NCBI RefSeq assembly: GCF_011769525.1
Contig: NZ_CP050440.1
Coordinates: forward strand, 683,501-747,500
DNA length: 64,000 bases
Source: Tolypothrix sp. PCC 7910
GTDB lineage: Bacteria; Cyanobacteriota; Cyanobacteriia; Cyanobacteriales; Nostocaceae
Direction: 5' to 3'
The notes below the pieces were generated by a model. It made no database searches. It saw only the letters and a program-made list of their open reading frames with translations, and had not been told where the DNA came from. Positions 9,149 to 19,065 of this stretch are shown one piece after another. A program made the position numbers and the translations under genes. The stretch's first letter is position 1. The number at the start of each line of letters is the position of its first letter.

Positions 9149-11428
9149 TCACCCTCCCGATGTTTCCCACAGAGCGATCGCACAATGGATAATTCTAATT
9201 TGATTAACTATACGTTCTAGTTCTGCAAAAACCGGAGTTTGTTCGCGTAGAGCTTGTAATGTGGGTGTAACAATCTGGGGATATTGGGGAATTTCTGCAA
9301 TTCGCGCCTGATAAAGTTGCTCAGTTTGCTCGTGAATAGTTTCCAGATGATTATTAAGTATTGGTAAGGGTTGGGGTGGTTGTCTGTATTGGAGAGTATC
9401 CGCTAAGTTATCCAATATGCGGATGATGGTATCAGTAAGTTCTGGGAGTGCAGAAAATTGATACTGACCACTAAATTCTCGCTGATGTTCCGCTAAAGTT
9501 GTCACTGAAGTATAAAAATTGCGAATATATATCATTAGTGTCATGACAGGTTCGATTTCTCCCTGAACATGACGAGGTTCGCTAAATAATCTTTGAGCAG
9601 CGGCGTTGGCGTTGGCGTTCTCTAGTGCAGCTTGATGGCGTAGGCTATTGAGAGCAGTAGTGGTGTGAGGTGAATTGAGATAGTTAGCAATTACCTGTTG
9701 AAAGTATGAGAGATTAGCGCGAATTGTTTTTGCAAGTTGGGCGGGAAGTTGCTGTCTTTCCCAACTGGGGAACAGTAAATAGCTACCAATCAGTGCCAAT
9801 CCACCACCGATGCAGCTATCAACAATCCGCAATAATCCTACCTGCCAGCCACCAGCATTAATCATATTTAGTAGTAAGATAATCGCGGGAGTCAGCAGCG
9901 TGATAAACACGGTATAACTGAGCGATCGCACTGACATGGCCGTAAACACCAGCAACAATAGAGAAAATGCGATCGCCCATTGATTGTGAATCAGCAAAAT
10001 TAGAGTAATCCCGATGATGCTACCAACAATCGTACTGATCACACGTTGAATTGTTGTTTGCGTTGTTCCGCCAAAGTTGGGTTTGAGTGCCACAAGTGCA
10101 GTTAAAGTAATCCAGTAGCCTCTCGGTATTTGCAATAATGCAGCGATTAATTCCGCTAACACTACAACCACAGCAAGACGTAATGCATGACGGAACATCA
10201 CCGAATCAAAAGTCAGGTTACACCGCAATGTCTCAATCATGTCAGCAGTGGTGGGTTGTTTGGGCAGCACAATATCTCGGTTGATAGGGTTACGCCGTTT
10301 TCCCTGTTGTAAATCTGTAACTAGCTCCGCATCAGTATGAATTTGTTGTCCTAACTTGCTGAAGCTAGTGGTTATTTTCTTAAGATTAACTAAATCCAAA
10401 TACTCATCTCTGGGTAAATGACTGTTTTGATTGACAACTCGATTGCGTAAAATTTGCCACTGATATTCTAGTGCTTCCACAGAGCGATCCAAATCTCCCA
10501 AAGGCACAGAATTTCTGCCCGTGATCGCAGTTGCTAACATCTCCATAGCGATCGCCAACTGCGTCATCACTTCAGCAATTTCTCTCTGCAAATGGGAGAA
10601 TAGCGGACTATAGGATGCGATCGCCAACAGTTCCACCAGCGCCACCACCGAAGTAATAATTTGGTTAGCATCCTCAATTAACACAAGTAACTGATTTCCC
10701 CGCAGACTAGCGCCTCTTTGAGTTGTCCAGACACTAGCCCAAGTACTGCGGGCTGCTGTTAAGTCCTGTGTGACGGTATCCTGTGCTTGAACAAACTGCT
10801 TCACCCAATCCTCAATATCCCGGGAATTGGCAACTCTCTCGCTAGCCACCTCTATAAATTTACTGAGAGAATTGTAGTATTTGGCTACAGCCGCCGTTGC
10901 CGGTTTATCGGGGCGGACTACCCATAAACCTAAAGATAGTAACGTTGTCCAAGTTCCCCCAGCGAGGCAGAGTAGAGAGTGCAGCAGCAGAGTAGACAAA
11001 TTTCCTGGTGCAGAGAATCGCGCCAAGGAGACAACAAACATAATCCCAGTGATTAAACTAACAGAGGCGGCTACGCTACCCAACACACCTGCCAACCCGA
11101 CAATAAAAATCACCAAAAACGTCATAGGAATTGCTAACCACAGAGTACTGCTGGCTAAATTTGCGATCGCAAACACCAAAGTCACGCTAATAGTCGCAGC
11201 AATGAGTGCAATTGCCTTTTGACGATACACCCCATCAACATTTACCATCCCCACAAACCAAGCTGCCATAGTCGCGATCGCACTTTCCGCTGCATGGCCT
11301 GTAAATATGCCAACGCTAATCGGCACACCGAGAATCAACAAACTACGCAATCCATTGGTAATAGCAGGCTTACCCGGCTGGAGTTGAAATTGCTGTAACA
11401 GCCAACTAACAGAAAGTTGATTGGACAT
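9149..11428 (-). CDS. FUSC-family membrane transporter (aromatic-acid/fusaric-acid exporter type)
   Basis: 759 residues with the duplicated FUSC topology: a hydrophobic block of ~5-6 helices at residues ~25-170, a long soluble stretch, a second helical block at ~400-560 (LRLAVVVVLAELIAALL, PRGYWITLTALVALKPNFGGT), then a soluble C-terminus. RGYWI.LT...V..P is the signature of the FUSC/YccS/AaeB group. Efflux of aromatic or other amphipathic acids is inferred from the family. An alpha/beta hydrolase gene lies 103 bases upstream on the same strand. Confidence 0.88.
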   Translation of the reverse strand: MSNQLSVSWLLQQFQLQPGKPAITNGLRSLLILGVPISVGIFTGHAAESAIATMAAWFVGMVNVDGVYRQKAIALIAATISVTLVFAIANLASSTLWLAIPMTFLVIFIVGLAGVLGSVAASVSLITGIMFVVSLARFSAPGNLSTLLLHSLLCLAGGTWTTLLSLGLWVVRPDKPATAAVAKYYNSLSKFIEVASERVANSRDIEDWVKQFVQAQDTVTQDLTAARSTWASVWTTQRGASLRGNQLLVLIEDANQIITSVVALVELLAIASYSPLFSHLQREIAEVMTQLAIAMEMLATAITGRNSVPLGDLDRSVEALEYQWQILRNRVVNQNSHLPRDEYLDLVNLKKITTSFSKLGQQIHTDAELVTDLQQGKRRNPINRDIVLPKQPTTADMIETLRCNLTFDSVMFRHALRLAVVVVLAELIAALLQIPRGYWITLTALVALKPNFGGTTQTTIQRVISTIVGSIIGITLILLIHNQWAIAFSLLLLVFTAMSVRSLSYTVFITLLTPAIILLLNMINAGGWQVGLLRIVDSCIGGGLALIGSYLLFPSWERQQLPAQLAKTIRANLSYFQQVIANYLNSPHTTTALNSLRHQAALENANANAAAQRLFSEPRHVQGEIEPVMTLMIYIRNFYTSVTTLAEHQREFSGQYQFSALPELTDTIIRILDNLADTLQYRQPPQPLPILNNHLETIHEQTEQLYQARIAEIPQYPQIVTPTLQALREQTPVFAELERIVNQIRIIHCAIALWETSGG

Positions 11429-11531
11429 GATGGGAAGTAAGAAGTGTAAAGCCTGAAGTATGAATTATGTGGAAAATTTTTGCTTCTACTCCAAGTACAG
11501 AATTTCTGCAAACCTCTTTCCTTCTGCCCCC

Positions 11532-12419
11532 TCACTTTAAATACTTCTGCAACAAACCAATAAAAACCTCTGGCGTTTCCAAATGGGGTAAAATTCCTGT
11601 GTGTGCGATCGCCACAAATGCACGAATGAAATTGGGATTTAAATTTGCTAATCTCCTGCCGAGTTTAATATTGGTAAATTGCGCCTTTTCACCCCAGAAA
11701 AATACCGTGGGAATTTTGAGTTGCTGAATATATAAACTCAAATCAAAATAAAGGTCGCCTCGCAGAAATGCCAAGCCTGCAAATTTGGCATTTGGCTGTT
11801 GTGCAGAAGTTAAATAAGCTTGCACCATCTCAGCAGAGACGCGTTCTGGTTTTGCAAACAGAAAACTTTGCAGAAAGTTGCGGACTGCAAATTCATTTTC
11901 CGCACCTACAGCATAAATTAAATTATCGATTAATGGAGTATTAATCAGTGGTAGCGGCAGTCTACGTCCCACACCTTGACCAAAATCATCAAACCCAGAG
12001 GGACAAACTAAATATAAAGCTTGGAATAAATCTGGTTGGGTAATTGCCAAACGAATAGCCAAAGCCGCAGTTAAAGACGAAGCAACGACGGTTACAGGTT
12101 GACGACAAGTTTGGTGAATAAATTGTGCGATCGCATTTAAATAATCTCGAATTTGATAATCCCATATTGGATGAGCCGACTCTCCCCAACCAATCAAATC
12201 TGGGGCTAATATATGATGACTATCAGCAAATGCTGGATAAACTTTCGACCACTCGTAAGCAGAAGCACCACCACCAAAGTTATGCAAAAACAATAGCGGT
12301 GGTAAATCTTCAATATCAGCAATCGACCAAGGTGCAGTGGTTTGGGTATAGTAAACCATCGCCCCTAATGAGGTATGAATTACTTTTTGCCCAAAGCCAG
12401 GAGGTTGGAACTGAAGCAT
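11532..12419 (-). CDS. Alpha/beta-fold hydrolase
   Basis: 295 residues. The oxyanion-hole region LFLHNFGGGASAYEW, the nucleophile region VTVVASSLTAALAIRLA (Ser within A-S-S-L-T, a modified elbow rather than G-x-S-x-G) and a late IAHTGILPHLETPE with the His support the fold. Substrate unknown. It belongs to a cyanobacterial group of lipase/haloperoxidase-like hydrolases, probably cytosolic. Confidence 0.85.
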   Translation of the reverse strand: MLQFQPPGFGQKVIHTSLGAMVYYTQTTAPWSIADIEDLPPLLFLHNFGGGASAYEWSKVYPAFADSHHILAPDLIGWGESAHPIWDYQIRDYLNAIAQFIHQTCRQPVTVVASSLTAALAIRLAITQPDLFQALYLVCPSGFDDFGQGVGRRLPLPLINTPLIDNLIYAVGAENEFAVRNFLQSFLFAKPERVSAEMVQAYLTSAQQPNAKFAGLAFLRGDLYFDLSLYIQQLKIPTVFFWGEKAQFTNIKLGRRLANLNPNFIRAFVAIAHTGILPHLETPEVFIGLLQKYLK

Positions 12420-12542
12420 AAAATTAAGTATGAAGGATGAAGTATAAAGGATGAAAATTTAAGTCTGCAATGTTGATCGGTAAATCAGCATTACCATAGA
12501 GATTTAAACCTAAGAATTAGTAAATTTTTACTCTAGTTTTTT

Positions 12543-13043
12543 TTATTTCACATCCTTGGGAGTAACTTGAATAAGTTGACGAAGATTATCTGCACTAATG
12601 TTATAAGCTGACCCAAAGCCAACTACAAAACGACCTTGACTAGGAGTTAACTTGAAAATGCGAAAGTCAGCCAAGCCACGGAAAACTTCAATAATTTCAC
12701 CAAACCGATTTTGAAAGCGCTCAACAATTTTCTGCCAATGGTCAGTTTCCCGCTCTATTAAGGTTGCAGTACAATCAAAACTTAAACGACGACGAGCAAA
12801 AATTTGATGTGCCTGATTTTCATCCTCAATAAATAAGACACTAATACGAGGATTGTCATAAAGATTTTTAGTATGGGTAACAAGCCCGCTGATGTAAATG
12901 TAAATATTGTAGGAATCATCCATCACAAAAGGGGCGTAACTCGCGTTGGGTATTCCCTCAGCGCTAACAGTGCTAATAATCACGCTTTGAAATTGGTCAG
13001 TAAACTTTTCGTACTCAGCTTGAACTTGTTCTAATTGGCTCAT
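12543..13043 (-). CDS. Pyridoxamine 5'-phosphate oxidase-like / HugZ-like flavin-binding protein
   Basis: About 166 residues from ATG at 13043; an in-frame ATG five codons upstream (13058) is a possible alternative and neither has a clear SD. The split-barrel pattern is visible: SVIISTVSAEGIPNASYAPFVMD, then LVTHTKNLYDNPRISVLFIED, and a late IFKLTPSQGRFVVGFGSAYNI, which is typical of the HugZ (heme utilisation/heme oxygenase-like) branch. It may bind FMN or heme; activity is not provable here. Confidence 0.85.
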   Translation of the reverse strand: MSQLEQVQAEYEKFTDQFQSVIISTVSAEGIPNASYAPFVMDDSYNIYIYISGLVTHTKNLYDNPRISVLFIEDENQAHQIFARRRLSFDCTATLIERETDHWQKIVERFQNRFGEIIEVFRGLADFRIFKLTPSQGRFVVGFGSAYNISADNLRQLIQVTPKDVK

Positions 13044-13058
13044 AATACAATTACCCAT

Positions 13059-13606
13059 TGATGAATGATAATTCGTTGAGTATTCTAACCTTGTTCGCCG
13101 CTCAGATGAAATGATGCCAGATGTGGCTTCATTGTACCTAATTTCAACACATCAGGAATTAGGCAAATAGCACATATATGAATCCGCTTGGATTCGGAGA
13201 AATGATTTGCGTAGGGAGGGAACGGGGAACAAGCAACAAGGAATAAAAGTTTATTGAGTTTTTTTTCAAATCCCATATAAGCCCTATAGAGGACTCATAT
13301 TCAATTTTTTAATTTTTGAAATACATGTAAGATGCATTACGCCACAGGCTAACGTCCCACTCAAATATTTTGGTGTGTTAGGCTACTATAAATCTTGTGG
13401 GGGCGGCATATTGTCTGCCCAAATTATGCCAGTTAAATATAGAACCCCAGATTCATCCGTGGTGTAAATCCAAAATTCTCGGAAATTCTCTAACTGTAGA
13501 TAACCTCCAAGAAAAAATATGGCAATTGCGTAACTAGCTGAATTTTGTATTTATTTGTAACAAATATATAAGAAGCTAAACTAAAGAAAGTTATGAGGAC
13601 GCAATT
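13059..13606. other. Intergenic region with a short interspersed repeat
   Basis: About 550 bases between divergent genes. GATGCATTACGCCACAGGC at ~13332 belongs to the interspersed 'genes-in-GATGCGTTACG' repeat seen also near 1335, 28180 and 43160. GAGGAC before ATG 13607 is the SD of the next gene. Nothing else recognised. Confidence 0.45.
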
Positions 13607-15091
13607 ATGACTGAAAAAAATCGTTCTCAATGGGATTTATGCAGGTTTATCAGAACCTTAACGTACTTTGAGGTTATTCCTCTGCTTAACTGGGTACAAA
13701 AGTTAATTCCTGGTAGTTCTCAAGAGAATAAAGATAGACCTAATGGAGGAAGCAATTTGGGTGTAATACTAGTAGCAGGTGCCACAGGTGGTTTAGGTAA
13801 ACGTGTTGTTAAGCGATTATTAGAACGCGGTTATCAAGTGCGCTGTCTTGTCCGTGACATTGAAAAAGCCAGGACAATTCTTGGTAATGATATTGATTTA
13901 GTTGTTGCAGATATCACCAAGCCAGAAACTTTAACTCCTATCGTCATGGCAAATCTACAAGCTGTGGTATGTTGTACAGCAGTGCGCGTGCAACCTGTCG
14001 AAGGAGATACAGCAGATAGAGCCAAATATTACCAAGGCATCAAATTTTACCAGCCAGAAATAGTTGGCGATACACCCGAAAATGTCGAATATCAAGGTGT
14101 AAAAAACTTAGTAACAGCAGCACAAAAATCTTTACTAACACCCAATACAAAGCTGATATTTGATTTCACTAAGCCATCAGAAGAATTAAAAAATATCTGG
14201 GGTGCTTTAGATGATGTAGTGATGGGTGGTGTAAGTGCCAGTAATATGCAATTTGTAGATAATACAGCTTTATTTGCTGGTTATGTCTCCACCGCTAACT
14301 CCGGAGGCTTTGCTTCTGTAAGAACCAAAAATTTTGAGCCACCATTTAATTTATCAGGTTATGAAGGTTTAGAATTACGCGTCAGAGGCGACGGTCAACG
14401 CTATAAATTCTTTCTACGAACCGATGCAAAATGGGATGGATTAGGGTACAGCTATTCCTTCGATACTGTAGCTAATACCTGGATAGATGTTCGTATTCCT
14501 TTTGCTAATTTAACTCCTGTATTTCGTGCCAAAACAGTTAATGATGCCCCACTAATTGACGCTAGTACAATTAGCTCATTGCAATTAATGTTAAGTAAAT
14601 TTGAGTATAATGGGGCATTAAATCCCAAATTTACGCCGGGTGGCTTTAGTTTGCAAGTCGAATCAATTAAAGCTTATGGTGGGACAAATTTACCGCAATT
14701 TGTGTTAGTTAGTTCCGCAGGTGTTACCCGTCCCGGAAGACCAGGAATTAATTTAGATGAAGAACCCCCAGCCGTGAAATTAAATGACCAGTTGGGCGGA
14801 ATTTTGACTTGGAAATTGAAAGGAGAAGAAAGTTTAAGAGCAAGCGGTATTCCTTACACAATTATTAGACCTTGCGCTTTAACCGAAGAAACTGGAGGTA
14901 AGGAATTAATCTTTGAGCAAGGTGATAATATTAGGGGCAAAATCAGCCGTGAGGATGTTGCTGAACTGTGCGTACAAGCGCTAAAACAACCACAAGCTTG
15001 TAACCGCACTTTTGAAGTCAAAGAGGGAGAAAACAGCAATAATTCTATCAATTGGCAGAGTCTCTTTTCTAACTTAGAGCCTGATAAATAA
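13607..15091 (+). CDS. NAD(P)H-binding protein with embedded CIA30 domain
   Basis: 494 residues. After a 50-residue N-terminus comes a Rossmann motif (LVAGATGGLGKRVVKRLLERG) of the atypical SDR/NmrA type. Residues ~185-355 are a CIA30 domain (complex I intermediate-associated protein 30/galactose-binding fold; DDVVMGGVSASNM, GLELRVRGDGQRYKFFLRT). The SDR fold then resumes (FVLVSSAGVTRPGR ... PYTIIRPCALTEETGG). This SDR-CIA30-SDR insertion is known from cyanobacteria and chloroplasts. A role in NDH-1 or photosystem assembly is only an inference from the domain name. Confidence 0.9.
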   Translation: MTEKNRSQWDLCRFIRTLTYFEVIPLLNWVQKLIPGSSQENKDRPNGGSNLGVILVAGATGGLGKRVVKRLLERGYQVRCLVRDIEKARTILGNDIDLVVADITKPETLTPIVMANLQAVVCCTAVRVQPVEGDTADRAKYYQGIKFYQPEIVGDTPENVEYQGVKNLVTAAQKSLLTPNTKLIFDFTKPSEELKNIWGALDDVVMGGVSASNMQFVDNTALFAGYVSTANSGGFASVRTKNFEPPFNLSGYEGLELRVRGDGQRYKFFLRTDAKWDGLGYSYSFDTVANTWIDVRIPFANLTPVFRAKTVNDAPLIDASTISSLQLMLSKFEYNGALNPKFTPGGFSLQVESIKAYGGTNLPQFVLVSSAGVTRPGRPGINLDEEPPAVKLNDQLGGILTWKLKGEESLRASGIPYTIIRPCALTEETGGKELIFEQGDNIRGKISREDVAELCVQALKQPQACNRTFEVKEGENSNNSINWQSLFSNLEPDK

Positions 15092-15313
15092 ATCTTAGAA
15101 AGGCGAGAATAGGGAAGAAAGGGAAAAGGTAGCACTCCAACTTTTTCCTTTCAATTTTTAATTTAGAATTACCAATAGAGCAATTCTAAATGATTTGTGA
15201 AATCTTATATACTAGGTTTGTTGACTGTTAACAGCCAAAACCGATATTTTTCACAACTGAAATAGAATTGCTATAGAGGGTTCCCTTTTTCCCCAAGCAC
15301 AAAAGTGAATGAA

Positions 15314-15661
15314 ATGTTTAACAAACTATTATTAGCAGGGTTGTTGATAATTACGCTGTTATTGGGGATATTATCAAAACCAGCTTTATCTCAGCAGATA
15401 GAATCACGAATTAATAACTTAGAAGCAGACTTAAATCGTGTTGAATCACAGTTAAGCCAAATACAATCTCAACTCAGTCAAAGTCGCCAATCTCCATCCC
15501 CAAGAACAACACTTACCCCGCGTCAGCCAAGCGGTTCTGGAAGGAATTTATCAACAACAGAACGAGATAAAATGTTTGATAGACTTGCAACTTTAGTTGT
15601 AGAACTCAAGCAACAAGTCAACAAATTAGAAACGCGTGTCTCCAAGTTAGAATCACGTTAA
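15314..15661 (+). CDS. Small exported coiled-coil protein
   Basis: 115 residues from ATG 15314 (a GTG three codons earlier is possible). An N-terminal signal peptide (LLLAGLLIITLLLGILSKPALS/QQ) is followed by heptads (IESRINNLEADLNRVESQL), a Ser/Pro/Arg linker and a second coiled coil (LVVELKQQVNKLETRVSKLE). Function unknown; probably periplasmic or membrane-associated. Confidence 0.7.
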   Translation: MFNKLLLAGLLIITLLLGILSKPALSQQIESRINNLEADLNRVESQLSQIQSQLSQSRQSPSPRTTLTPRQPSGSGRNLSTTERDKMFDRLATLVVELKQQVNKLETRVSKLESR

Positions 15662-15700
15662 AAATAGTAGGTTAGACTATCACTTACTTTAATGAGATTT

Positions 15701-15733
15701 AGATATCCTACTTTTTCAAAAAGTCGGATATCT
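15701..15733. terminator. 33-bp palindrome, possible terminator (repeat family copy)
   Basis: AGATATCCTACTTTTT, one loop base, then AAAAAGTCGGATATCT: 15 of 16 positions pair. It lies 40 bases after the preceding gene. Two nearly perfect relatives occur at 52993 and 61729 (AGATCCCCGACTTTTT arms), so it is an interspersed palindrome that can act as a bidirectional terminator. Confidence 0.6.
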
Positions 15734-16202
15734 AAGTAAAAAGTATTGCTTATGTGTACTCAAATATTAATATATTTACACTCATAATAAAATGCCAATT
15801 TCTGGATTAATGAGGAAAACATCTGCTTGCTTAAAGCTTTATTTATTAGCAGTTTTTCCAATAAAACTAAGTTCTAATAGTAGATTTTTTCTTTCGCCAT
15901 ATAACAAAAAAACGTTATATTTTGGCATCTTTATATTACTATAATTTTGTGCCTTTTCGCCTTTGCAATACTTCCTAGGGGTAGATAACATCTAAAGCTC
16001 TTGACTGATGAAATTTTCTCTCTCATCAGAGAGACTGTAACAGTAATTGAACAAATATCAATATATTTGTCCTAGTCTGAGGAGGAAAATTTAGCATCCA
16101 TTCAACGGTAGTAGACCCATGGCCTATGTAAATATACAAATGATGAACGAAAAATCAAACGTAGAAATTGCACCCTTTGATCCATAATTCATTGCAAGTA
16201 AC
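15734..16202. other. Intergenic, mscS upstream region
   Basis: AT-rich, no gene or RNA recognised. CTGAGGAGGAAAATT near 16078 looks like an SD but no open frame follows it. Confidence 0.4.
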
Positions 16203-17210
16203 ATGAATGCAGAGATATCCACAGTTTGGCAGCAAATTCAAAGCATGATCAATGGATTTATTGTGCTGCTTCCTAACATAGTTTTGGCATTAATTGTCTT
16301 TGTCATCTTCTTTCTAATTGCTAGAGCAATTAAGCAATTCGTCAAAAGAGTAACTCGAAACCGCCATCAAGCTCGTAATTTAGGATTAGTACTAGGACGT
16401 TTAGCACAGGGCACAACAATTCTGGTAGGACTATTCATAGCTCTATCAATCGTTATCCCTACATTTAGGGCAGGCGATTTAGTGCAACTTTTAGGCATAA
16501 GTGGGGTAGCAATTGGTTTTGCTTTCCGCGATATTTTGCAGAACTTCTTAGCTGGAATTTTAATTCTCCTCACTGAACCTTTTCAAATTAATGACCAAAT
16601 AGTCTTTAAAAATTTTGAAGGAACAGTAGAAAATATTGAGACCCGCGCCACCACAATTAGAACCTATGACGGTCGGCGGATTGTGATTCCTAATTCGGAA
16701 TTATTCACCAATTCTGTAACTGTAAATACTGCCTTTGAAAGCCGCTGTTTAGAGTATGATGTCGGCATTGGTTATGGTGATGATATCGACCTAGCCAAGC
16801 AATTAATTCTTGAAGCAATGCATAGTGTAGATGAAGTGTTGTCAGATCCGGCTCCTGATGCATTGGTGATGGAATTAGCTGAAAGTACTGTGAATATCCG
16901 CGCCCGTTGGTGGATCAAACCACCCAGAAGAGCCGACGATCTGACTTCACGCGATCGCGTCCTAACTGCAATCAAGAAAACCCTCACCGCCAATGGTATA
17001 GATCTACCTTTTCCCACCCAACAAATTTTATTTCACGACCAAACCGAAGAAACAGACGGCGATCGCCAAAGTCAGCGAGAAGGTTGGCCGGCTGGTAATC
17101 GGGAAGTACCAAAGCCTCGCCCCATCAGCGATTCTCTTAGGTTCCTGGCGCAAAAACGTTCTTCCCATGATGGTAATGGCAAGATAGATTCTCAATTTAA
17201 TGAACAATGA
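16203..17210 (+). CDS. Small-conductance mechanosensitive channel (MscS family)
   Basis: 335 residues. Two to three N-terminal helices lead to the pore-lining TM3 and beta domain: LLGISGVAIGFAFRDILQNFLAGILILLTEPFQINDQI is the MscS signature region (cited here only as residues ~95-133), followed by GTVENIETRATTIRTYDGRRIVIPNSELF. The C-terminal alpha/beta domain is followed by a ~55-residue hydrophilic tail. It opens on membrane tension to release osmolytes after hypo-osmotic shock. Confidence 0.95.
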   Translation: MNAEISTVWQQIQSMINGFIVLLPNIVLALIVFVIFFLIARAIKQFVKRVTRNRHQARNLGLVLGRLAQGTTILVGLFIALSIVIPTFRAGDLVQLLGISGVAIGFAFRDILQNFLAGILILLTEPFQINDQIVFKNFEGTVENIETRATTIRTYDGRRIVIPNSELFTNSVTVNTAFESRCLEYDVGIGYGDDIDLAKQLILEAMHSVDEVLSDPAPDALVMELAESTVNIRARWWIKPPRRADDLTSRDRVLTAIKKTLTANGIDLPFPTQQILFHDQTEETDGDRQSQREGWPAGNREVPKPRPISDSLRFLAQKRSSHDGNGKIDSQFNEQ

Positions 17211-17449
17211 AATTCCAGTGATGCAAATAAGGATTCAATACAAAAGATTTTGTGTGTGCGATCGCATAGCATTTATTTTGCACCCCAATACTGCCGATTT
17301 GATTTTTGAAATCCTAGCGTAGAAAGGGAAGAGGGAACACGAAACAACGCATAAAGTGTACAGAGTTTGCTTCAAAAATCAAATAGGGGCCCTATATTGC
17401 CCATGAAATTTACTTATTTTCTCTCGTTGTGAGTTAGTTGCAATGAGGA

Positions 17450-18217
17450 TTATTCTTGTTCTTTCTCTTGTTTCGCTACTTGTAGCCAGTGTTGTGCTTG
17501 TTCTTTTTCTTGTTTCGCTACTTGTAGCCAGTGTTGTGCTTGTTCTTTTTCTTGTTTCGCTACTTGTAGCCAGTAGTCAGCCTTAGTTATTTGTTGTCGA
17601 GATTCAGCAGCCTGTTGCTTAGATTCAGCCTCTTTTTGTTTAAATTCAGCAGCCTTTTGTTTAGATTCAGCTTCTTTTTGTTTAAATTCAGCAACCTTTT
17701 GCTTAGATTCAGCCTCTTTTGCTGCGATTTGAGGTTTAGTAGCGGCTTGAACTTGGCTATCTAAGGCTGTGATTGGATGTGTGGTACTCAAAGAATTCGC
17801 ATCAATAGAGTTACTGAAAATCACAAACAAAAAAATTAACAGTATTGTGACTACAGGTAGCCTCAACCTTCTAATAATACCGAAAATTAGTGAGGTTATT
17901 TTGCGAACATTGGAATGATGTTGAATTTTGTATTTGCTATATTCACTAGAATTATTTTTTTTAGATTTGTCTTTTTCACAAGAATAGCTTTCTTTTCTGT
18001 TTTGAAAAGAAATCTGGCATTTAGCCCATACCATTTGGATATATCTATATATTGTGAGCAATTGAGTAATTGTTATGGGTGTTTTCTTTTTTAAGAGTCT
18101 ATGGTGTTCTTCCCATAAATCTCCCCATAACTCCTCGCCTATATATTCCCGAACTTTGTGATGAATAGTTCTTATAGTTCCTTGTAGGTTATCTTGAACT
18201 GCCATTATTAATTTCAT
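17450..18217 (-). CDS. Membrane-anchored coiled-coil protein with C-terminal tandem repeats
   Basis: 255 residues. The N-terminal ~70 residues are a soluble region (REYIGEELWGDLWEEHH), residues ~110-130 a single TM helix (LRLPVVTILLIFLFVIF). The rest is a charged coiled coil made of two repeat types: an 11-residue AESKQKVAEFK-like unit repeated ~5 times, and a 14-residue QHWLQVAKQEKEQA unit repeated three times (42-bp DNA period, 17450-17580). The C-terminus simply ends inside a repeat, so copy number may vary between strains. It lies 26 bases after a PadR regulator gene and is probably controlled by it. Confidence 0.75.
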   Translation of the reverse strand: MKLIMAVQDNLQGTIRTIHHKVREYIGEELWGDLWEEHHRLLKKKTPITITQLLTIYRYIQMVWAKCQISFQNRKESYSCEKDKSKKNNSSEYSKYKIQHHSNVRKITSLIFGIIRRLRLPVVTILLIFLFVIFSNSIDANSLSTTHPITALDSQVQAATKPQIAAKEAESKQKVAEFKQKEAESKQKAAEFKQKEAESKQQAAESRQQITKADYWLQVAKQEKEQAQHWLQVAKQEKEQAQHWLQVAKQEKEQE

Positions 18218-18243
18218 AACGCTTAATTAGTACCTTGGTACTA

Positions 18244-18591
18244 CTAGGTTGGATCGAGTAATGGATAACAATTGCGAAGCCGATTGAGAAATTCAAAAAT
18301 TTCGTCAGACATTGTTATGCCTTTGGAAGTAAGAGTGTAGTATTTTCTCCTTGCGCCTCTTCTTTCATTAGGTCGATTTTCGCCCCAACGAGAATTAACA
18401 AGGCCTTTTCTTTCTAACTTAGCTAAAGCAGGGTAAAGACTACCAGCTTCTATTTTGATTTCATTATTGCTTGACCGTTTTACATGGTCTTGAATAGCCA
18501 AACCATAAAGCTCTCTCTGATATAAAGCGCAAATAATCAATTGCTCTGTGTACGATATATCGTAGAGGCTTAACTCTTTTTTGGAAAGCAT
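18244..18591 (-). CDS. PadR-family transcriptional regulator
   Basis: 115 residues with a winged helix: YTEQLIICALYQRELYGLAIQDHV, then SLYPALAKLERKGLVNSRWGEN and RRGARRKYYTLTSKG, the classical PadR wing. Reads with the downstream coiled-coil membrane protein gene. PadR proteins usually repress their own operon and respond to small molecules or stress; the ligand is unknown. Confidence 0.93.
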   Translation of the reverse strand: MLSKKELSLYDISYTEQLIICALYQRELYGLAIQDHVKRSSNNEIKIEAGSLYPALAKLERKGLVNSRWGENRPNERRGARRKYYTLTSKGITMSDEIFEFLNRLRNCYPLLDPT

Positions 18592-19065
18592 AATGGGTAT
18601 GAATTGGCACTGTAAGATATGCTTATCATGCTAACAAACCTCTTGAATCTCTAAATGACAAACGACAATGATCCCGATTATCAAATATTTGATACTTGTG
18701 AATTCTCCATTGGCTAGTTTTCATAATTAATTGATTATGATATGCTAATTAATTTGCTATTGCTGATAACGACGAATTAAATACTAACAAATTCATTAGC
18801 AATATTCAACACGAGTGTTTATCTTTTTTTTGATAATTATCTAATTTAGATAATTATTTAGTTTTTCCAAAAAATAATCAATATATATATGTTTTTAGAC
18901 ATATATTTCCTTAGTAATTGCTAGTGTTTTTTATAAAAATCTTGCTAGTTTAATAGATATCCTTAGTATCAAGTCTTTATCAGTAAATTTAAGTGATAGA
19001 AGCAAATACTTGAGGTAATTAAGCCGAGTTTACAGCTTATTTATTCAACTCTGGAGGGAAATAAA
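18592..19065. other. Divergent promoter region of the PadR operon and the 19066 gene
   Basis: Very AT-rich (~470 bases). Inverted repeat TAATTATCTAATTTAGATAATTA at 18834-18855 (arms TAATTATCTAA/TTAGATAATTA) could be an operator, for instance for the PadR protein, although PadR sites are usually ATGT...ACAT. No RNA gene seen. Confidence 0.4.

Noticed and set aside
17450-17580. CRISPR array (regular 42-bp period)
   Set aside because: The repeat is coding, contiguous without spacers, and part of a coiled-coil protein.
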